A stretch of DNA of 64,000 bases, taken from contig JAQBYN010000009.1 of the NCBI GenBank assembly GCA_027622715.1, forward strand, positions 39,418 through 103,417, read 5' to 3'. The notes under the pieces are model-generated. The model saw only the letters and a list, made by a program, of their open reading frames with translations. It was not told the DNA's origin and ran no database searches. The translations under genes and the position numbers were made by a program. Shown one piece after another: positions 8,848-17,602 of the stretch. How positions within the stretch are numbered: the first letter of the stretch is position 1; every line of letters starts with the position of its first letter. This stretch comes from Pseudomonadota bacterium. GTDB lineage: Bacteria; Pseudomonadota; Alphaproteobacteria; SHVP01.

Positions 8848-8877
8848 GATATAACCCCCTCAGGGGCCGCTGTTCAA
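8848..8877 (-). promoter_or_regulatory. amiC: Candidate sigma-70 promoter of amiC
   Basis: Reading the minus strand, TTGAAC (8877-8872), an 18-base spacer and TATATC (8853-8848) resemble -35 and -10 elements. The start of transcription would fall near 8840, leaving a leader of about 20 bases before the amiC ATG. The spacer contains the CCCCTGAGGGG inverted repeat. This is a pattern match only. Confidence 0.4.
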
Positions 8878-9150
8878 ACGCGCGGTGCGTATATCTTTTG
8901 CTGGTTAACCGAAAAATAGGTTTGTTCCGCTACCTAAAGTGTGTTTATTTCGCAACGGCTAACGCTCGCGGCGGCTCGGCCAGCGTGTCCATACCGACAC
9001 GCGCACGGAAGACACCGAGATCGCTGCGTCAATAAGACCACCTGAAAAGTTCAACCAGATGCCGGCTTTCTTGACCACGATCAACACTGTCTCACTGCTC
9101 GATGCAGCGGGAAGTGGTGTGGCGCCGGCCCTTAACAGGGGCTCGCGGCG

Positions 9151-9169
9151 GCGGAATCTTGCATTCCGC
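9151..9169 (+). promoter_or_regulatory. rne: Hairpin in the rne leader
   Basis: GCGGAAT (9151-9157) and ATTCCGC (9163-9169) can form a seven-base-pair stem with loop CTTGC, ending 31 bases before the rne start. A smaller GC-rich inverted repeat around CCCTTAACAGGGG lies at about 9129-9141. By analogy with E. coli rne, such leader hairpins could be RNase E recognition sites for autoregulation. Confidence 0.35.
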
Positions 9170-9200
9170 GCGTCAGCGCCCGCAAGGAATACAACACCTA

Positions 9201-11675
9201 ATGGCAATGAAAATGCTGATCGAGGCGGTCCACCCGGAGGAAACCCGGGTCGTGGTCGTCAAAGGGCAACAGCTCGAAGAATTTGATTTTGAGGCCACGA
9301 ACCGCGCCCAACTAAAGGGCAATATCTATCTCGCAAAGGTTACTCGTGTTGAACCGTCGCTACAGGCGGCGTTCATCGAGTATGGCGGAAACCGTCACGG
9401 GTTCCTCTCGTTTAACGAAATTCATCCCGACTATTACCAAATTCCGGTTGCCGACCGGCAAGCGCTGCTCGCCGCTGAAGCCAAAGAGCAAGCCGTCGCA
9501 GAAGCGGCAGCCGAAGCGAAAGCTGATGCGGCAGCGGCTGCTGAAGCCGATCCACAGGACGACTCCGGCGATGCCAGCGACGACCCCCCCGATTCCGATG
9601 AAAATGGTGACGGTGACAACGGTGAGAACGGTGAGAACGGTGACAACGGTGAAGAAGCGTCCGCCGCGCCCGAACCCGAAGCGCTGGGCGGCGATGAATT
9701 CGAGGAGGAGCAACAGTCCCGACGCAAGCAGCAACCCCAACGGTCCTACAAGATTCAAGAGGTCATCAAGCGGCGCCAGATTTTGCTGGTCCAAGTCGTC
9801 AAGGAGGAGCGCGGTAACAAGGGTGCGGCGCTAACCACCTATATTTCGCTCGCGGGCCGATATTGCGTCCTGATGCCCAACACGGCGCGTGGCGGTGGCA
9901 TCAGTCGCAAAATCGTCAGCGCGGTCGACCGCAAGCGGCTCAAATCAATTGTCGGCGAAATCAGCATTCCCAAGGAGATGGCGCTGATCGTGCGCACGGC
10001 TGGGGCACAACGTAGCAAGCCCGAGATCAAGCGCGACTACGACTATCTCTCTCGGCTGTGGACTGAGGTACGCGACACGACGTTGCAGTCGGTCGCGCCG
10101 ACGCTGGTCCACGAAGAGGCCAACCTGATCAAGCGTGCGATCCGCGACCTGTACTCCAAGGACGTGGACGAGGTGCTGGTCGAGGGCGACGAGGCCTACA
10201 AGTCGGCCAAGAAATTCATGCGCATGCTGATGCCCAGTCATGCCAAGCGGGTCCAGCCGTATAAAGAGTCGATCCCGCTGTTCCGAAAATACGACGTCGA
10301 TGCCCAACTCGACTCGATGATGAGCACCCGGGTCACGCTGAAGTCCGGCGGCTACATCATTATCAATTCGACCGAAGCGCTGGTCGCCATCGACGTTAAC
10401 TCGGGCCGCTCGACCCGGGAACGCAACATCGAAGAAACGGCGGTAAAGACGAATCTGGAGGCCGCGCAAGAAATCGCGCGGCAACTCAGGCTACGCGACC
10501 TCGCGGGTCTCATCGTGATCGATTTCATCGACATGGAAGACAATCGCAACAACCGTTCGGTCGAACGTAAGATCAAGGATTGGCTCAAATCCGACCGCGC
10601 GCGGATTCAGGTCGGGCGCATTAGTCACTTCGGCCTGATGGAAATGTCGCGCCAACGGTTGCGCCCCAGCCTCCTCGAATCAAGCAGCGACCCCTGCCCG
10701 ACGTGTGGCGGTAGCGGCATCGTCTACTCAGTTGAGACGGCTGCGATGCGTGCGCTGCGCGCCCTTGAAGACGAGGCGCTACGCGGCCGGTCGACCGAAG
10801 TGTCGATTTTTGTACCGACGTTGGTTGCGCTTTACATCCTCAACCAGAAGCGCAGTTCGATCACCTCAATCGAGGGGCGCTACGGCCTGACCATTTTGGT
10901 TCGGTCCGACGACACCCTGATCGCGCCTGACTTCCGGGTCGAACGTGGTGGCGACCGTCGTGAACCGGTTGCCCAGCCTGAACCGATTGCGGCGGACCCC
11001 GACGACGAAGACGACGATATCGAGGTGCCCGACGACGAGGATGAAGCTCAGTCGGCGGCGCCAACAAAGCGTGCGGAAGCCGCAAGTCGTGGCGAAGGCG
11101 ACGACGAGGACCAGCCGCGTAAACGGCGTCGACGTGGCCGCCGCGGTGGACGTGGGCGGCGGCGCGATGCCGACGGCAACCTCATACCGCGGGATGAAGA
11201 TGGCAGCGACGATGAGGAATCGCCGGTCGAAGCGGGTAGCAATGGCCGCGACGGCGAGGCCACCACCGCGACCGCCGCGAGCGGCGACTCCGAGGATGGC
11301 GACAAACCGGCCCGACCGCGTCGACGGCGCGGCGGGCGTGGGCGCGGGCGCCGTAGCGAGCGGCCTGAGGGCACCGCGGCGGCCGACGGCGAGGCGAACG
11401 GCGACAACACAGAAACTGTGCCAGAAGGCACGGCTGCAGCCGAACCCAACGCACCCGAATCGGACGTGGCCCAGGCGCCTGCCCCTAGCGATAGCCAACC
11501 GAGAGCGAGCGAACCTGTTCCCGACGTCGAACCGGTAAAGCTAGCTGCTGCACCCGAGACGACCGAGGAGCCGAAACCGGCAGCACGCAAACCAACCGCC
11601 GAACCGGCAGCCGCAGAGCCGGAAGACCCCAGTCAGCCCAAGAAACGGGGTTGGTGGAGCCGCGCCCTTAGCTAA
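9201..11675 (+). CDS. rne: Ribonuclease E/G, degradosome scaffold endoribonuclease
   Basis: RNase E starts most mRNA decay and matures rRNA and tRNA. The 824-residue protein starts at ATG 9201, after AAGGAA at 9184-9189; MAMKMLIEAVHPEETRVVVV matches the conserved N-terminus. The S1 domain is split by an acidic, Ala/Asp/Glu/Gly-rich insert (about residues 90-175), usual in alphaproteobacterial RNase E. The catalytic DNase I-like region includes VAIDVNSG and IVIDFIDM; CPTCGGSG near residue 498 is the Zn-link of the tetramer. Past about 600 the protein is disordered, with acidic blocks and two Arg/Gly-rich RNA-binding clusters, and ends in PKKRGWWSRALS. It converges with the aminotransferase gene. 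Confidence 0.95.
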   Translation: MAMKMLIEAVHPEETRVVVVKGQQLEEFDFEATNRAQLKGNIYLAKVTRVEPSLQAAFIEYGGNRHGFLSFNEIHPDYYQIPVADRQALLAAEAKEQAVAEAAAEAKADAAAAAEADPQDDSGDASDDPPDSDENGDGDNGENGENGDNGEEASAAPEPEALGGDEFEEEQQSRRKQQPQRSYKIQEVIKRRQILLVQVVKEERGNKGAALTTYISLAGRYCVLMPNTARGGGISRKIVSAVDRKRLKSIVGEISIPKEMALIVRTAGAQRSKPEIKRDYDYLSRLWTEVRDTTLQSVAPTLVHEEANLIKRAIRDLYSKDVDEVLVEGDEAYKSAKKFMRMLMPSHAKRVQPYKESIPLFRKYDVDAQLDSMMSTRVTLKSGGYIIINSTEALVAIDVNSGRSTRERNIEETAVKTNLEAAQEIARQLRLRDLAGLIVIDFIDMEDNRNNRSVERKIKDWLKSDRARIQVGRISHFGLMEMSRQRLRPSLLESSSDPCPTCGGSGIVYSVETAAMRALRALEDEALRGRSTEVSIFVPTLVALYILNQKRSSITSIEGRYGLTILVRSDDTLIAPDFRVERGGDRREPVAQPEPIAADPDDEDDDIEVPDDEDEAQSAAPTKRAEAASRGEGDDEDQPRKRRRRGRRGGRGRRRDADGNLIPRDEDGSDDEESPVEAGSNGRDGEATTATAASGDSEDGDKPARPRRRRGGRGRGRRSERPEGTAAADGEANGDNTETVPEGTAAAEPNAPESDVAQAPAPSDSQPRASEPVPDVEPVKLAAAPETTEEPKPAARKPTAEPAAAEPEDPSQPKKRGWWSRALS
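9612..9653 (+). repeat. rne: Nine-base tandem repeat in the RNase E S1 insert
   Basis: Four and two-thirds copies of GGTGANAAC run in frame from 9612, coding a Gly-Asp/Glu-Asn series within the acidic insert of the S1 domain; a partial GGTGAC unit precedes it. The units differ only at the sixth base (C or G). Such repeats can change length by slippage without breaking the frame. Confidence 0.85.
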
Positions 11676-11695
11676 GCCAGGCCTTAGCTAAGCCA
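11666..11695. repeat. Tandem 14-base repeat with palindromic core at the rne/aminotransferase junction
   Basis: CCTTAGCTAAGCCA occurs at 11666-11679 and again at 11682-11695, a 16-base period. Each copy contains the perfect palindrome CTTAGCTAAG, which reads Leu-Ser-stop on either strand. The first copy supplies the rne stop and the second the stop of the convergent aminotransferase, so both proteins end in LS. Confidence 0.9.
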
Positions 11696-12823
11696 TGAAA
11701 CGATACGATCCGCGGCGTCGCGGATCGCATCGGTTTTACCGGCAAAACTTATCCGGATATAGGCGTGCCCCTCTTCGGTATCGAAGTCGATGCCGGGGGT
11801 GAGAGCAACGCCGGTCTCGGCCAAGAGACGCGCACAAAAGTCCGCGCTGTCATTGGTGAGACGGCCGACATTGGCAAAGATGTAAAACGCGCCGTCGGCT
11901 GGCGCCATTTCGGTAATCCCTGCCCGCGGCAATGCCTCCAAAAGGAGGTCGCGGTTGCGCCGATAGACCTCGACGTTGCGCTCTAACTCATCGCGGCAAT
12001 CGAACGCGGCGAGCGCGGCACGCTGCGAGACGGCGTTCGAACTGATGTAAAGGTTCTGCGCCAAACGCTCCATCGGCGCGGTCATATCGTCGGGCAAAAC
12101 CATCCACCCGAGTCGCCAACCGGTCATCCCGTAATATTTAGAGAACCCGTTGAGGACGATACCGCCCTTCGAGTTGCCTAGGATCGTTTCCGCGGCACGC
12201 TCGTAGGTTATGCCGTGATAGACCTCATCCGAGATCAAGCGCACGTCATGCGCATTGCAGTAGTCGACCAACGCATGCAGCGGTTGACCGACCAGCATGG
12301 TGCCGCTCGGGTTTGCCGGGCTAGCAATCAACAGGCCATCGACGGGGCCAGCCGCCGCGAGCATTTCGGGCGTCGGTTGAAAACGCGTTTCCAGCGTCGT
12401 GCGCAAATAGACCGGCTCGATACCCAATGCTTTGAACATGTTGCGGTATGCCGGATAACAAGGCACCCCGAGGGCAACGCGATCCCCGACATCGAACGCC
12501 GCAATAAGCGAGAGAACAAAACCGCCAGACGAGCCCGTGGTGATGGCAATGCGCCCGACCGGTACGTTTAGTCCATGGGTCTCGTCGTAATACCGCGCGA
12601 TGCGCGCGCGTAGTTCGGGCAGCCCGAAGGCCTCGGTGTAGCCAATACCACCCGCGTCGATGGCGCGGTGGGCGGCGGCGAGAACGCCAGCCGGTGCGCC
12701 GCGTCCGGGCTCCCCCACTTCGAGGTGAAGCACTGAGTCACCGCGCGCTGCTTTGGCGTTCGCCGCTTTCAAGACTTCCATTGCGTAGAACGGCGCGACG
12801 TCTGCCCGGGACGAGATTTTCAT
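11684..12823 (-). CDS. Pyridoxal-phosphate aminotransferase, class I/II fold type I
   Basis: A 379-residue PLP enzyme of the aspartate aminotransferase superfamily, cytoplasmic. The Schiff-base lysine is Lys229 in LNGFSKYYGMTGWRLG, with the phosphate-binding arginine following in WRLG; SPANPSGT and the VYHGITY segment are other family landmarks. The substrate cannot be told from sequence; aromatic or branched amino acids, or a kynurenine-type substrate, are all possible. ATG at 12823 fits the conserved MKISSRADVAPFYAMEVLKAA start; the frame is open further upstream but only through the preceding gene. It lies ten bases downstream of the gamma-glutamyltransferase-family gene on the same strand, suggesting an operon. 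Confidence 0.9.
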   Translation of the reverse strand: MKISSRADVAPFYAMEVLKAANAKAARGDSVLHLEVGEPGRGAPAGVLAAAHRAIDAGGIGYTEAFGLPELRARIARYYDETHGLNVPVGRIAITTGSSGGFVLSLIAAFDVGDRVALGVPCYPAYRNMFKALGIEPVYLRTTLETRFQPTPEMLAAAGPVDGLLIASPANPSGTMLVGQPLHALVDYCNAHDVRLISDEVYHGITYERAAETILGNSKGGIVLNGFSKYYGMTGWRLGWMVLPDDMTAPMERLAQNLYISSNAVSQRAALAAFDCRDELERNVEVYRRNRDLLLEALPRAGITEMAPADGAFYIFANVGRLTNDSADFCARLLAETGVALTPGIDFDTEEGHAYIRISFAGKTDAIRDAADRIVSWLS

Positions 12824-12833
12824 CGCGGCGTAT

Positions 12834-14486
12834 CTAGAATTGTGTGCCGCCGTCGGCCAGGCCAAAGCCGCGACCATCCGTGACAAACTGGCACGACGTC
12901 GGATCGAGCGTCGCACCGCCGAAGCACGCAATCGCGTTGACGATGCCAAACCCGGCGCCTTCGGTGACGCTGTGTCCCGCGTCTCGCAGCGCCTGAACCG
13001 TCGATTCAGGCAACCCGCGCTCGTAGATCGTTGCGTCGGGACGTGGCAGCGCGAACACCCGGGCGGCATTGACCGCTTCGCGTAACAGTCGCGCGTCCAG
13101 CACCGCGATCGCCGCCGTCGTCGCTGCCGCCGCCGGCGCCGCCGGCCCGCCGGTCGCCGTCAATCCGATTACAAATTCGCCGGTCACCGCATTGGCAATA
13201 ATCGCCGGCGCAATAAAATCGGTGCCGCTGCGGAGCCAGCCTTCGACGCCCGTTGGCACTGTCGGTGCAAAGAAAACGCCGAGCCGTTCGTCTAGACGGC
13301 CGTCGCCAAACGGCGCATTCATCGTCAACACACACGCGACTGCCGAACCAGCTGAATCCAAAACAACGAAGCCGGTTGTGCCGTCCCGACCCGCGCCAAT
13401 CCACGGCGCTAGATCAGGCTGATTGCCGGGTTCGACCGGTGTATGCCGCGTCGCGTCGTAGGACGTCATCAGCGCCGCCGCGCGGAACGATGTGGTGTCC
13501 GTTGCACTGCCGCCGGCGCGCTCGGCCAGGGCGCGGAAGGCGGTCTCGGCGATCAGGTGCGGGCGCGTCGCCGCCGGGGTCTGTCCGTAGCGCTGCTGAT
13601 CGGTCAACATCGACCACATGGCAGCGGTCATCGCGCCACCACCGGGGCCGCTGGCCGGCGTGAAGAGGCTCAAGTCACCGAAGGCGGTCCGTCCGCTGCG
13701 CTCCCACGCCGGCAAATACTGTTTGAGGTCGTCGACGGTGAGGCGACCGCCGGCCTCTTGAGCGCGGGCGACAAAATCTCGCGCGGCATCACCGAAATAG
13801 AGGTCGCCGCCGCCGCGCACCCTGATCGTGCTGAGGGTTTCAGCGAGCGCCGGCTGTTCGATTTTGTCACCCTCGGCAACCGGGCGGCCGCCGACGACAA
13901 AGGCCCCTAACTCACTGGCGCCAGTCGTTCCCGCGTAGTCGCGTGCAGCCGTCGCCGCGGCACGCGAGGCGGGAAAGCCAAACCGCGCCATTTCTTCGGC
14001 GTTGAGCACCAATTGACCCCACCGCAACCGCCCAAATCGGGCATGCAGCGCGGCCATGCCCCGCACCGCACCGGGGATCGCGACCGCACCGCCCAGGGCC
14101 GGGACGCCCGGCGAAAAGTCGATGCTCTCCGCCGTGCCCGATACTGAGTCGTAGGCGACACACGAGCCGCCGCCCGCCAGCCCGGCGGCCAGCGGATACG
14201 TGACCGACAGCGTGAAAAAGGTCGCGACCGCCGCGTCGGCCGCCGTTCCACCAAGCTCAAGCGCCGCAAGACCGGCGAGGGTCGCGCGCGGCTCATCCGT
14301 GGCAACGCCGCCGATGAAACTGACCGTGGGCACTGCCTGCTCGGGCGTGTCGCTCGCGCAGCCTGCGGCGACGAAGGTCAACGCGAGCGCGAATTGACGG
14401 GCCCGCCGCCTCTGCCTAGGTTCCGGGTAGGTCCCCGCAACGGAGTTCGTCGTGAAACGCTTTCTGAGCCGGTTTCTCGTTCTCAC
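12834..14486 (-). CDS. Gamma-glutamyltransferase-family lipoprotein
   Basis: A member of the Ntn-hydrolase family that self-cleaves before a threonine and then transfers or hydrolyses gamma-glutamyl groups. The N-terminus carries a lipobox (FALALTFVAAGC), so it should be a periplasm-facing lipoprotein. The expected processing site is kept as DGTTGFVVLD, but the usual TTH is TTG, and the GSAVACVLTMNAPFG stretch matches the family signature. GGxS and GPGGG segments also occur. Start choice is difficult: no ATG is near; GTG 14486, with GAGGT ten bases upstream, gives 550 residues but overlaps the divergent protease gene by 35 bases, while TTG 14381 would leave almost no signal n-region. True substrates are unknown. 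Confidence 0.75.
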   Translation of the reverse strand: MRTRNRLRKRFTTNSVAGTYPEPRQRRRARQFALALTFVAAGCASDTPEQAVPTVSFIGGVATDEPRATLAGLAALELGGTAADAAVATFFTLSVTYPLAAGLAGGGSCVAYDSVSGTAESIDFSPGVPALGGAVAIPGAVRGMAALHARFGRLRWGQLVLNAEEMARFGFPASRAAATAARDYAGTTGASELGAFVVGGRPVAEGDKIEQPALAETLSTIRVRGGGDLYFGDAARDFVARAQEAGGRLTVDDLKQYLPAWERSGRTAFGDLSLFTPASGPGGGAMTAAMWSMLTDQQRYGQTPAATRPHLIAETAFRALAERAGGSATDTTSFRAAALMTSYDATRHTPVEPGNQPDLAPWIGAGRDGTTGFVVLDSAGSAVACVLTMNAPFGDGRLDERLGVFFAPTVPTGVEGWLRSGTDFIAPAIIANAVTGEFVIGLTATGGPAAPAAAATTAAIAVLDARLLREAVNAARVFALPRPDATIYERGLPESTVQALRDAGHSVTEGAGFGIVNAIACFGGATLDPTSCQFVTDGRGFGLADGGTQF

Positions 14487-15786
14487 CGTTCTTGCTACCT
14501 CAATCGTTAGGCCGGCGACCGCCCAAAACCTCAGTTTGATCAGCGACGCCGAAACCGAGCGCATGATTCGGAACTTTGCCGAACCGGTCTTTGCCGCGGC
14601 TGGTCTTACCACGGATTCCGTCTCGGTCCATATCGTCAATGACCGCGCGCTAAACGCCTTCGTCGCCGGCGGACAGCGCATCTTCCTGTTTACCGGCCTG
14701 CTCGTCGAGGCCGAACACCCCCGCCAAATCATCGGCGTGCTGGCCCACGAAACCGGCCATATCTCGGGCGGACACCTGGCGCGCACCCAAGAGGCCTTGC
14801 GCAGCGCCAACGCGATCGCGATCGTGGCCGCCGTCTTGGGGGTCGCGGCCGCGGCGGTGGGCGGTGGCGGCGCTGCCGGTGCCGCCGTATTCGGGGGCGG
14901 CGCGCAGGTCGCCGGCCAGTCGGTTCTGCAGTATTCGCGGGTACAGGAGTCGGCGGCCGATCAGGCCGCCATGCGATACCTGAACGACACCGGGCAAAGC
15001 GCCCGCGGGCTCGTTGAAGTCTTGGAAAAACTTGGCGATCAAGAGGCATTGCTGCGCCAAAGCCAGTCGTCCTACGGCCGGACCCACCCATTGTCGCGCG
15101 ACCGAATCCTGGCGCTTGAAAAAATGATCAGTCAGTCGCCAAGCGCCGATGTGCCTGATCCACCCGATCAGATCGCCGCATTCGACCGCGTCCGCGCCAA
15201 AGTGCTGGCGTTTCTCGACCCCAAGAAAGCCTTGCGCCGGTATCCTGAGAGCGACACCAGCGTGGCAGCCCGCTATGCCCGTGCGATCGCCTATCACCGC
15301 ACGACCCAGATTAAGCGCGCGGTCGCCGAAATCGACTCGCTGATTGCCGATTTCCCCAGCGATCCGTTCTTTCACGAGTTGAAGGGACAGATTATCTACG
15401 AGAACGGCGGTCGCGACGCCGCCATCCCGCCCAACGCCGAAGCGGTTCGTTTGGCGCCGCATGAGCCGTTGCTGCGCCTCGGCCTCGGGCAGGCGCTGGT
15501 CGCGATGAACGATCCCGCCCTCGATAGAGAGGCGATTATTCATCTTGAGGAGGCGGTGCGGATCGACCGCGAAATGGTCGGCGCTTGGGGACAACTGGCC
15601 ATTGCCTATGGCCGGGCCCAGCAATTCGGCATGTCGAGCCTGGCCAGTGCCGAACAGGCCATCCATGCCGGACGCGTGGATGACGCGCGGGGCCACGCGA
15701 CTCGAGCCGAACGCCTGCTTCCCGAGGGATCGCCGGGTCATTTACGCGCTCAAGACATATTGAGCGCAGCCAAGCCAAGACGCTGA
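14452..15786 (+). CDS. M48-family periplasmic zinc metalloprotease with TPR-like C-terminus (BepA-like)
   Basis: A 444-residue secreted protease resembling BepA/YfgC, which in E. coli monitors outer-membrane protein assembly and degrades stalled LptD. A signal peptide ends near residue 25 (PATAQ). The M48 site is HETGH at 99-103, with the third ligand Glu166 in ESAAD. Between them is a glycine/alanine-rich hydrophobic stretch (about 118-155). Helical repeats like TPRs fill about 250-440. The start is GTG 14452, with GGAG at 14442-14445. It is followed within 14 bases by a DsbA-like gene; both would act on envelope protein quality. Confidence 0.88.
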   Translation: MKRFLSRFLVLTVLATSIVRPATAQNLSLISDAETERMIRNFAEPVFAAAGLTTDSVSVHIVNDRALNAFVAGGQRIFLFTGLLVEAEHPRQIIGVLAHETGHISGGHLARTQEALRSANAIAIVAAVLGVAAAAVGGGGAAGAAVFGGGAQVAGQSVLQYSRVQESAADQAAMRYLNDTGQSARGLVEVLEKLGDQEALLRQSQSSYGRTHPLSRDRILALEKMISQSPSADVPDPPDQIAAFDRVRAKVLAFLDPKKALRRYPESDTSVAARYARAIAYHRTTQIKRAVAEIDSLIADFPSDPFFHELKGQIIYENGGRDAAIPPNAEAVRLAPHEPLLRLGLGQALVAMNDPALDREAIIHLEEAVRIDREMVGAWGQLAIAYGRAQQFGMSSLASAEQAIHAGRVDDARGHATRAERLLPEGSPGHLRAQDILSAAKPRR

Positions 15787-15799
15787 TATCACTAGCGCC

Positions 15800-16591
15800 A
15801 TGATTAGAATTGCAATTCTGGCCGCCGCCGCGGCCTTCGCCACCATGACCCCGGTCATGGCCCAGCAAAGTAGGCCGCTCCCTGAGTCTGAGGCCCTGCG
15901 ATCGGTCGATCCGGCGCAGCGGCGGATCACCGAAGAAATCGTGCGCGACTACATCTTGCGCAATCCGGAGATTGTCTTGGAGGCGATTCGTATTCTTCAG
16001 GCCCGCGAACAGGCCGCGGTCGGCGAGCGCGCCCTTCATGCGGTGGCCGCCAACAACACCGAGTTGCGACACGATCCGACGACGCCGGTCGGCGGCAATC
16101 GCGACGGCGACGTGACGATCGTCGAATTTTTCGACTACGCCTGTCCGTATTGCCGCAACGCCCATCCGATTCTAGCGCAATTGGCCCAAGACGATCCGAA
16201 CGTACGGATTGTTTACAAGGAGTTCCCGGTGCTGGGCGAAGCCTCGGTCGCTGCCGCCCGCGTCGGCGTTGCCGTCCACCTGTTGGCGCCCGCGCGCTAC
16301 GAGGCCTTCCACGCCGCGATGTTTCAGGCGCGCGGCCGGTTAAGTGCTGAGCTGGCGGTGCAAACCGCGGTCGAAGTCGGGGTCGATCGCGTCAGGCTGC
16401 TTGACGCGATCAATTCGGAAGAGGTCAGCGCGTTGATTGCCAAGAACGTACGGCTTGCGGAAGCGATCGGAGTGAACGGTACGCCAGGCTTCCTGATCGG
16501 CGATACAATCGTGCCCGGCCTCATCCAAACCGATCAGTTCAAACAACTGATCGCCCAGGCGCGCGACACCTGCACCACCTGCGAACGCTGA
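15800..16591 (+). CDS. DsbA-family periplasmic thiol-disulfide oxidoreductase
   Basis: A 263-residue secreted thioredoxin-fold protein. The signal peptide ends about residue 21 (MAQQ), and the active site is Cys115-Pro-Tyr-Cys118 in FFDYACPYCRNAHP. The fold continues with GVNGTPGFLIGD, which holds the cis-proline. The 90-residue helical region before the thioredoxin domain resembles the N-terminal part of ScsC/BdbD-like proteins and could mediate oligomerisation. It may oxidise, reduce or isomerise disulfides; the sequence does not decide. It follows the M48 protease closely, probably in one transcript, and converges with thiSG three bases away. Confidence 0.88.
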   Translation: MIRIAILAAAAAFATMTPVMAQQSRPLPESEALRSVDPAQRRITEEIVRDYILRNPEIVLEAIRILQAREQAAVGERALHAVAANNTELRHDPTTPVGGNRDGDVTIVEFFDYACPYCRNAHPILAQLAQDDPNVRIVYKEFPVLGEASVAAARVGVAVHLLAPARYEAFHAAMFQARGRLSAELAVQTAVEVGVDRVRLLDAINSEEVSALIAKNVRLAEAIGVNGTPGFLIGDTIVPGLIQTDQFKQLIAQARDTCTTCER

Positions 16592-16594
16592 ACC

Positions 16595-17602
16595 TTAGAT
16601 CAATCCCGCGAGCGGCGAGGATGGGTCGGCGTAGCGTTTGCGTGGCATGCGGCCAGCGAGATAGGCCAGCCGGCCTGCCTTGACCGCGTGCTTCATGGCC
16701 GCGGCCATTTGAACGGGGTATTTGGCTTCGGCGATCGCGGTATTCGTCATGACGGCGTCGCAGCCCAGTTCCATCGCCACGGCGGCCTCGGAGGCGGTGC
16801 CGACACCGGCATCCACGACGACCGGCACGGTCGCATTTTCGACAATGATGCGAATGTTGACCGGGTTTTGAATCCCTAAGCCAGATCCGATCGGCGCACC
16901 CAGCGGCATGATGGCGCAGCACCCGATTTCCTCGAGCCGCTTGGCCTGGATCGGATCGTCGCTGCAATAGACCATGACTTGGAAGCCGTCCTTGATGAGC
17001 ATCTCGGCGGCCCGCAAGGTTTCGGGCATATCGGGATAGAGCGTTTTCTGGTCGCCGAGGACCTCGAGCTTGACCAAGTCCCAGCCGCCAGCCTCGCGCG
17101 CCAGGCGCAACGTGCGCACGGCGTCCTCGCCGGTGAAGCAGCCGGCGGTATTGGGGAGGAAGATGTACTTCTTGGGATCGAGCGAATCGACCAACAGGGG
17201 CTGGGAGCGGTCGGTGAGATTTACCCGGCGCACGGCCACCGTGATCATTTCGCACTCGGCCGCCTCGGCCGCCCGCCGGTTCTCTTCGTAGTCCTTGTAC
17301 TTCCCGGTGCCGATAATCAATCGCGAATGCATCGTGCGCCCGGCGACAGTCCAGGTGTCTTCGGGCGCGGAGTCTTTGGCCGCATCGCCGCCACCGATGA
17401 AGTGGACGATCTCGATCCGGTCGCCGTCGCCCAGGGTCGTCGCGTCAAAGGCGCTGCGGGGCACGATCTCCAGATTGCGTTCGAGCGCGATTTTGCGCGC
17501 GTCGAGGTCGAGGTCGGACAGCAGTTGGGCGACCGAAAGCGGGCCGTCGAAGCGCCGCGGTTCACCGTTTATCGTCAATTCCATGGGGGCGCTGTCCGTC
17601 AC
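16595..17602 (-). CDS. thiG: Fused sulfur carrier ThiS and thiazole synthase ThiG
   Basis: One 335-residue chain carrying both partners of thiazole formation in thiamine synthesis. Residues about 7-72 are ThiS, a ubiquitin-like carrier ending in FIGGG; residues about 84-330 are ThiG, with the imine-forming Lys178 in VKLEVLGD and the phosphate-binding [10 protein letters not shown]. In separate systems ThiS needs a free C-terminal Gly-Gly to become a thiocarboxylate, so here either the linker [10 protein letters not shown] is cut or the chemistry differs. The start is GTG 17602 or ATG 17584; neither has a strong ribosome site. No other thiamine gene is nearby, and no TPP riboswitch is seen upstream. 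Confidence 0.93.
   Translation of the reverse strand: MTDSAPMELTINGEPRRFDGPLSVAQLLSDLDLDARKIALERNLEIVPRSAFDATTLGDGDRIEIVHFIGGGDAAKDSAPEDTWTVAGRTMHSRLIIGTGKYKDYEENRRAAEAAECEMITVAVRRVNLTDRSQPLLVDSLDPKKYIFLPNTAGCFTGEDAVRTLRLAREAGGWDLVKLEVLGDQKTLYPDMPETLRAAEMLIKDGFQVMVYCSDDPIQAKRLEEIGCCAIMPLGAPIGSGLGIQNPVNIRIIVENATVPVVVDAGVGTASEAAVAMELGCDAVMTNTAIAEAKYPVQMAAAMKHAVKAGRLAYLAGRMPRKRYADPSSPLAGLI

Larger units (their letters stand above)
8820..9200. other. Divergent intergenic region amiC/rne, including the rne leader
   Basis: These 381 bases separate the divergent amiC and rne genes; short open frames here show no gene-like features. The left edge has a candidate amiC promoter (8848-8877) over the palindromic stretch CCCCTCAGGGG. 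The right half is probably a long rne 5' untranslated region with hairpins, including GCGGAAT/ATTCCGC at 9151-9169. In E. coli a long structured rne leader is the target by which RNase E limits its own mRNA; the same use here is inferred. The middle (about 8900-8960) is AT-richer than the surroundings, fitting rne promoter elements, but no clear -10/-35 pair could be chosen. Confidence 0.5.

Noticed and set aside
14650..15741. A long open frame on the minus strand opposite the M48 protease gene
   Set aside because: It mirrors a clear gene with HETGH and family motifs. Long antisense open frames are expected in GC-rich coding DNA.
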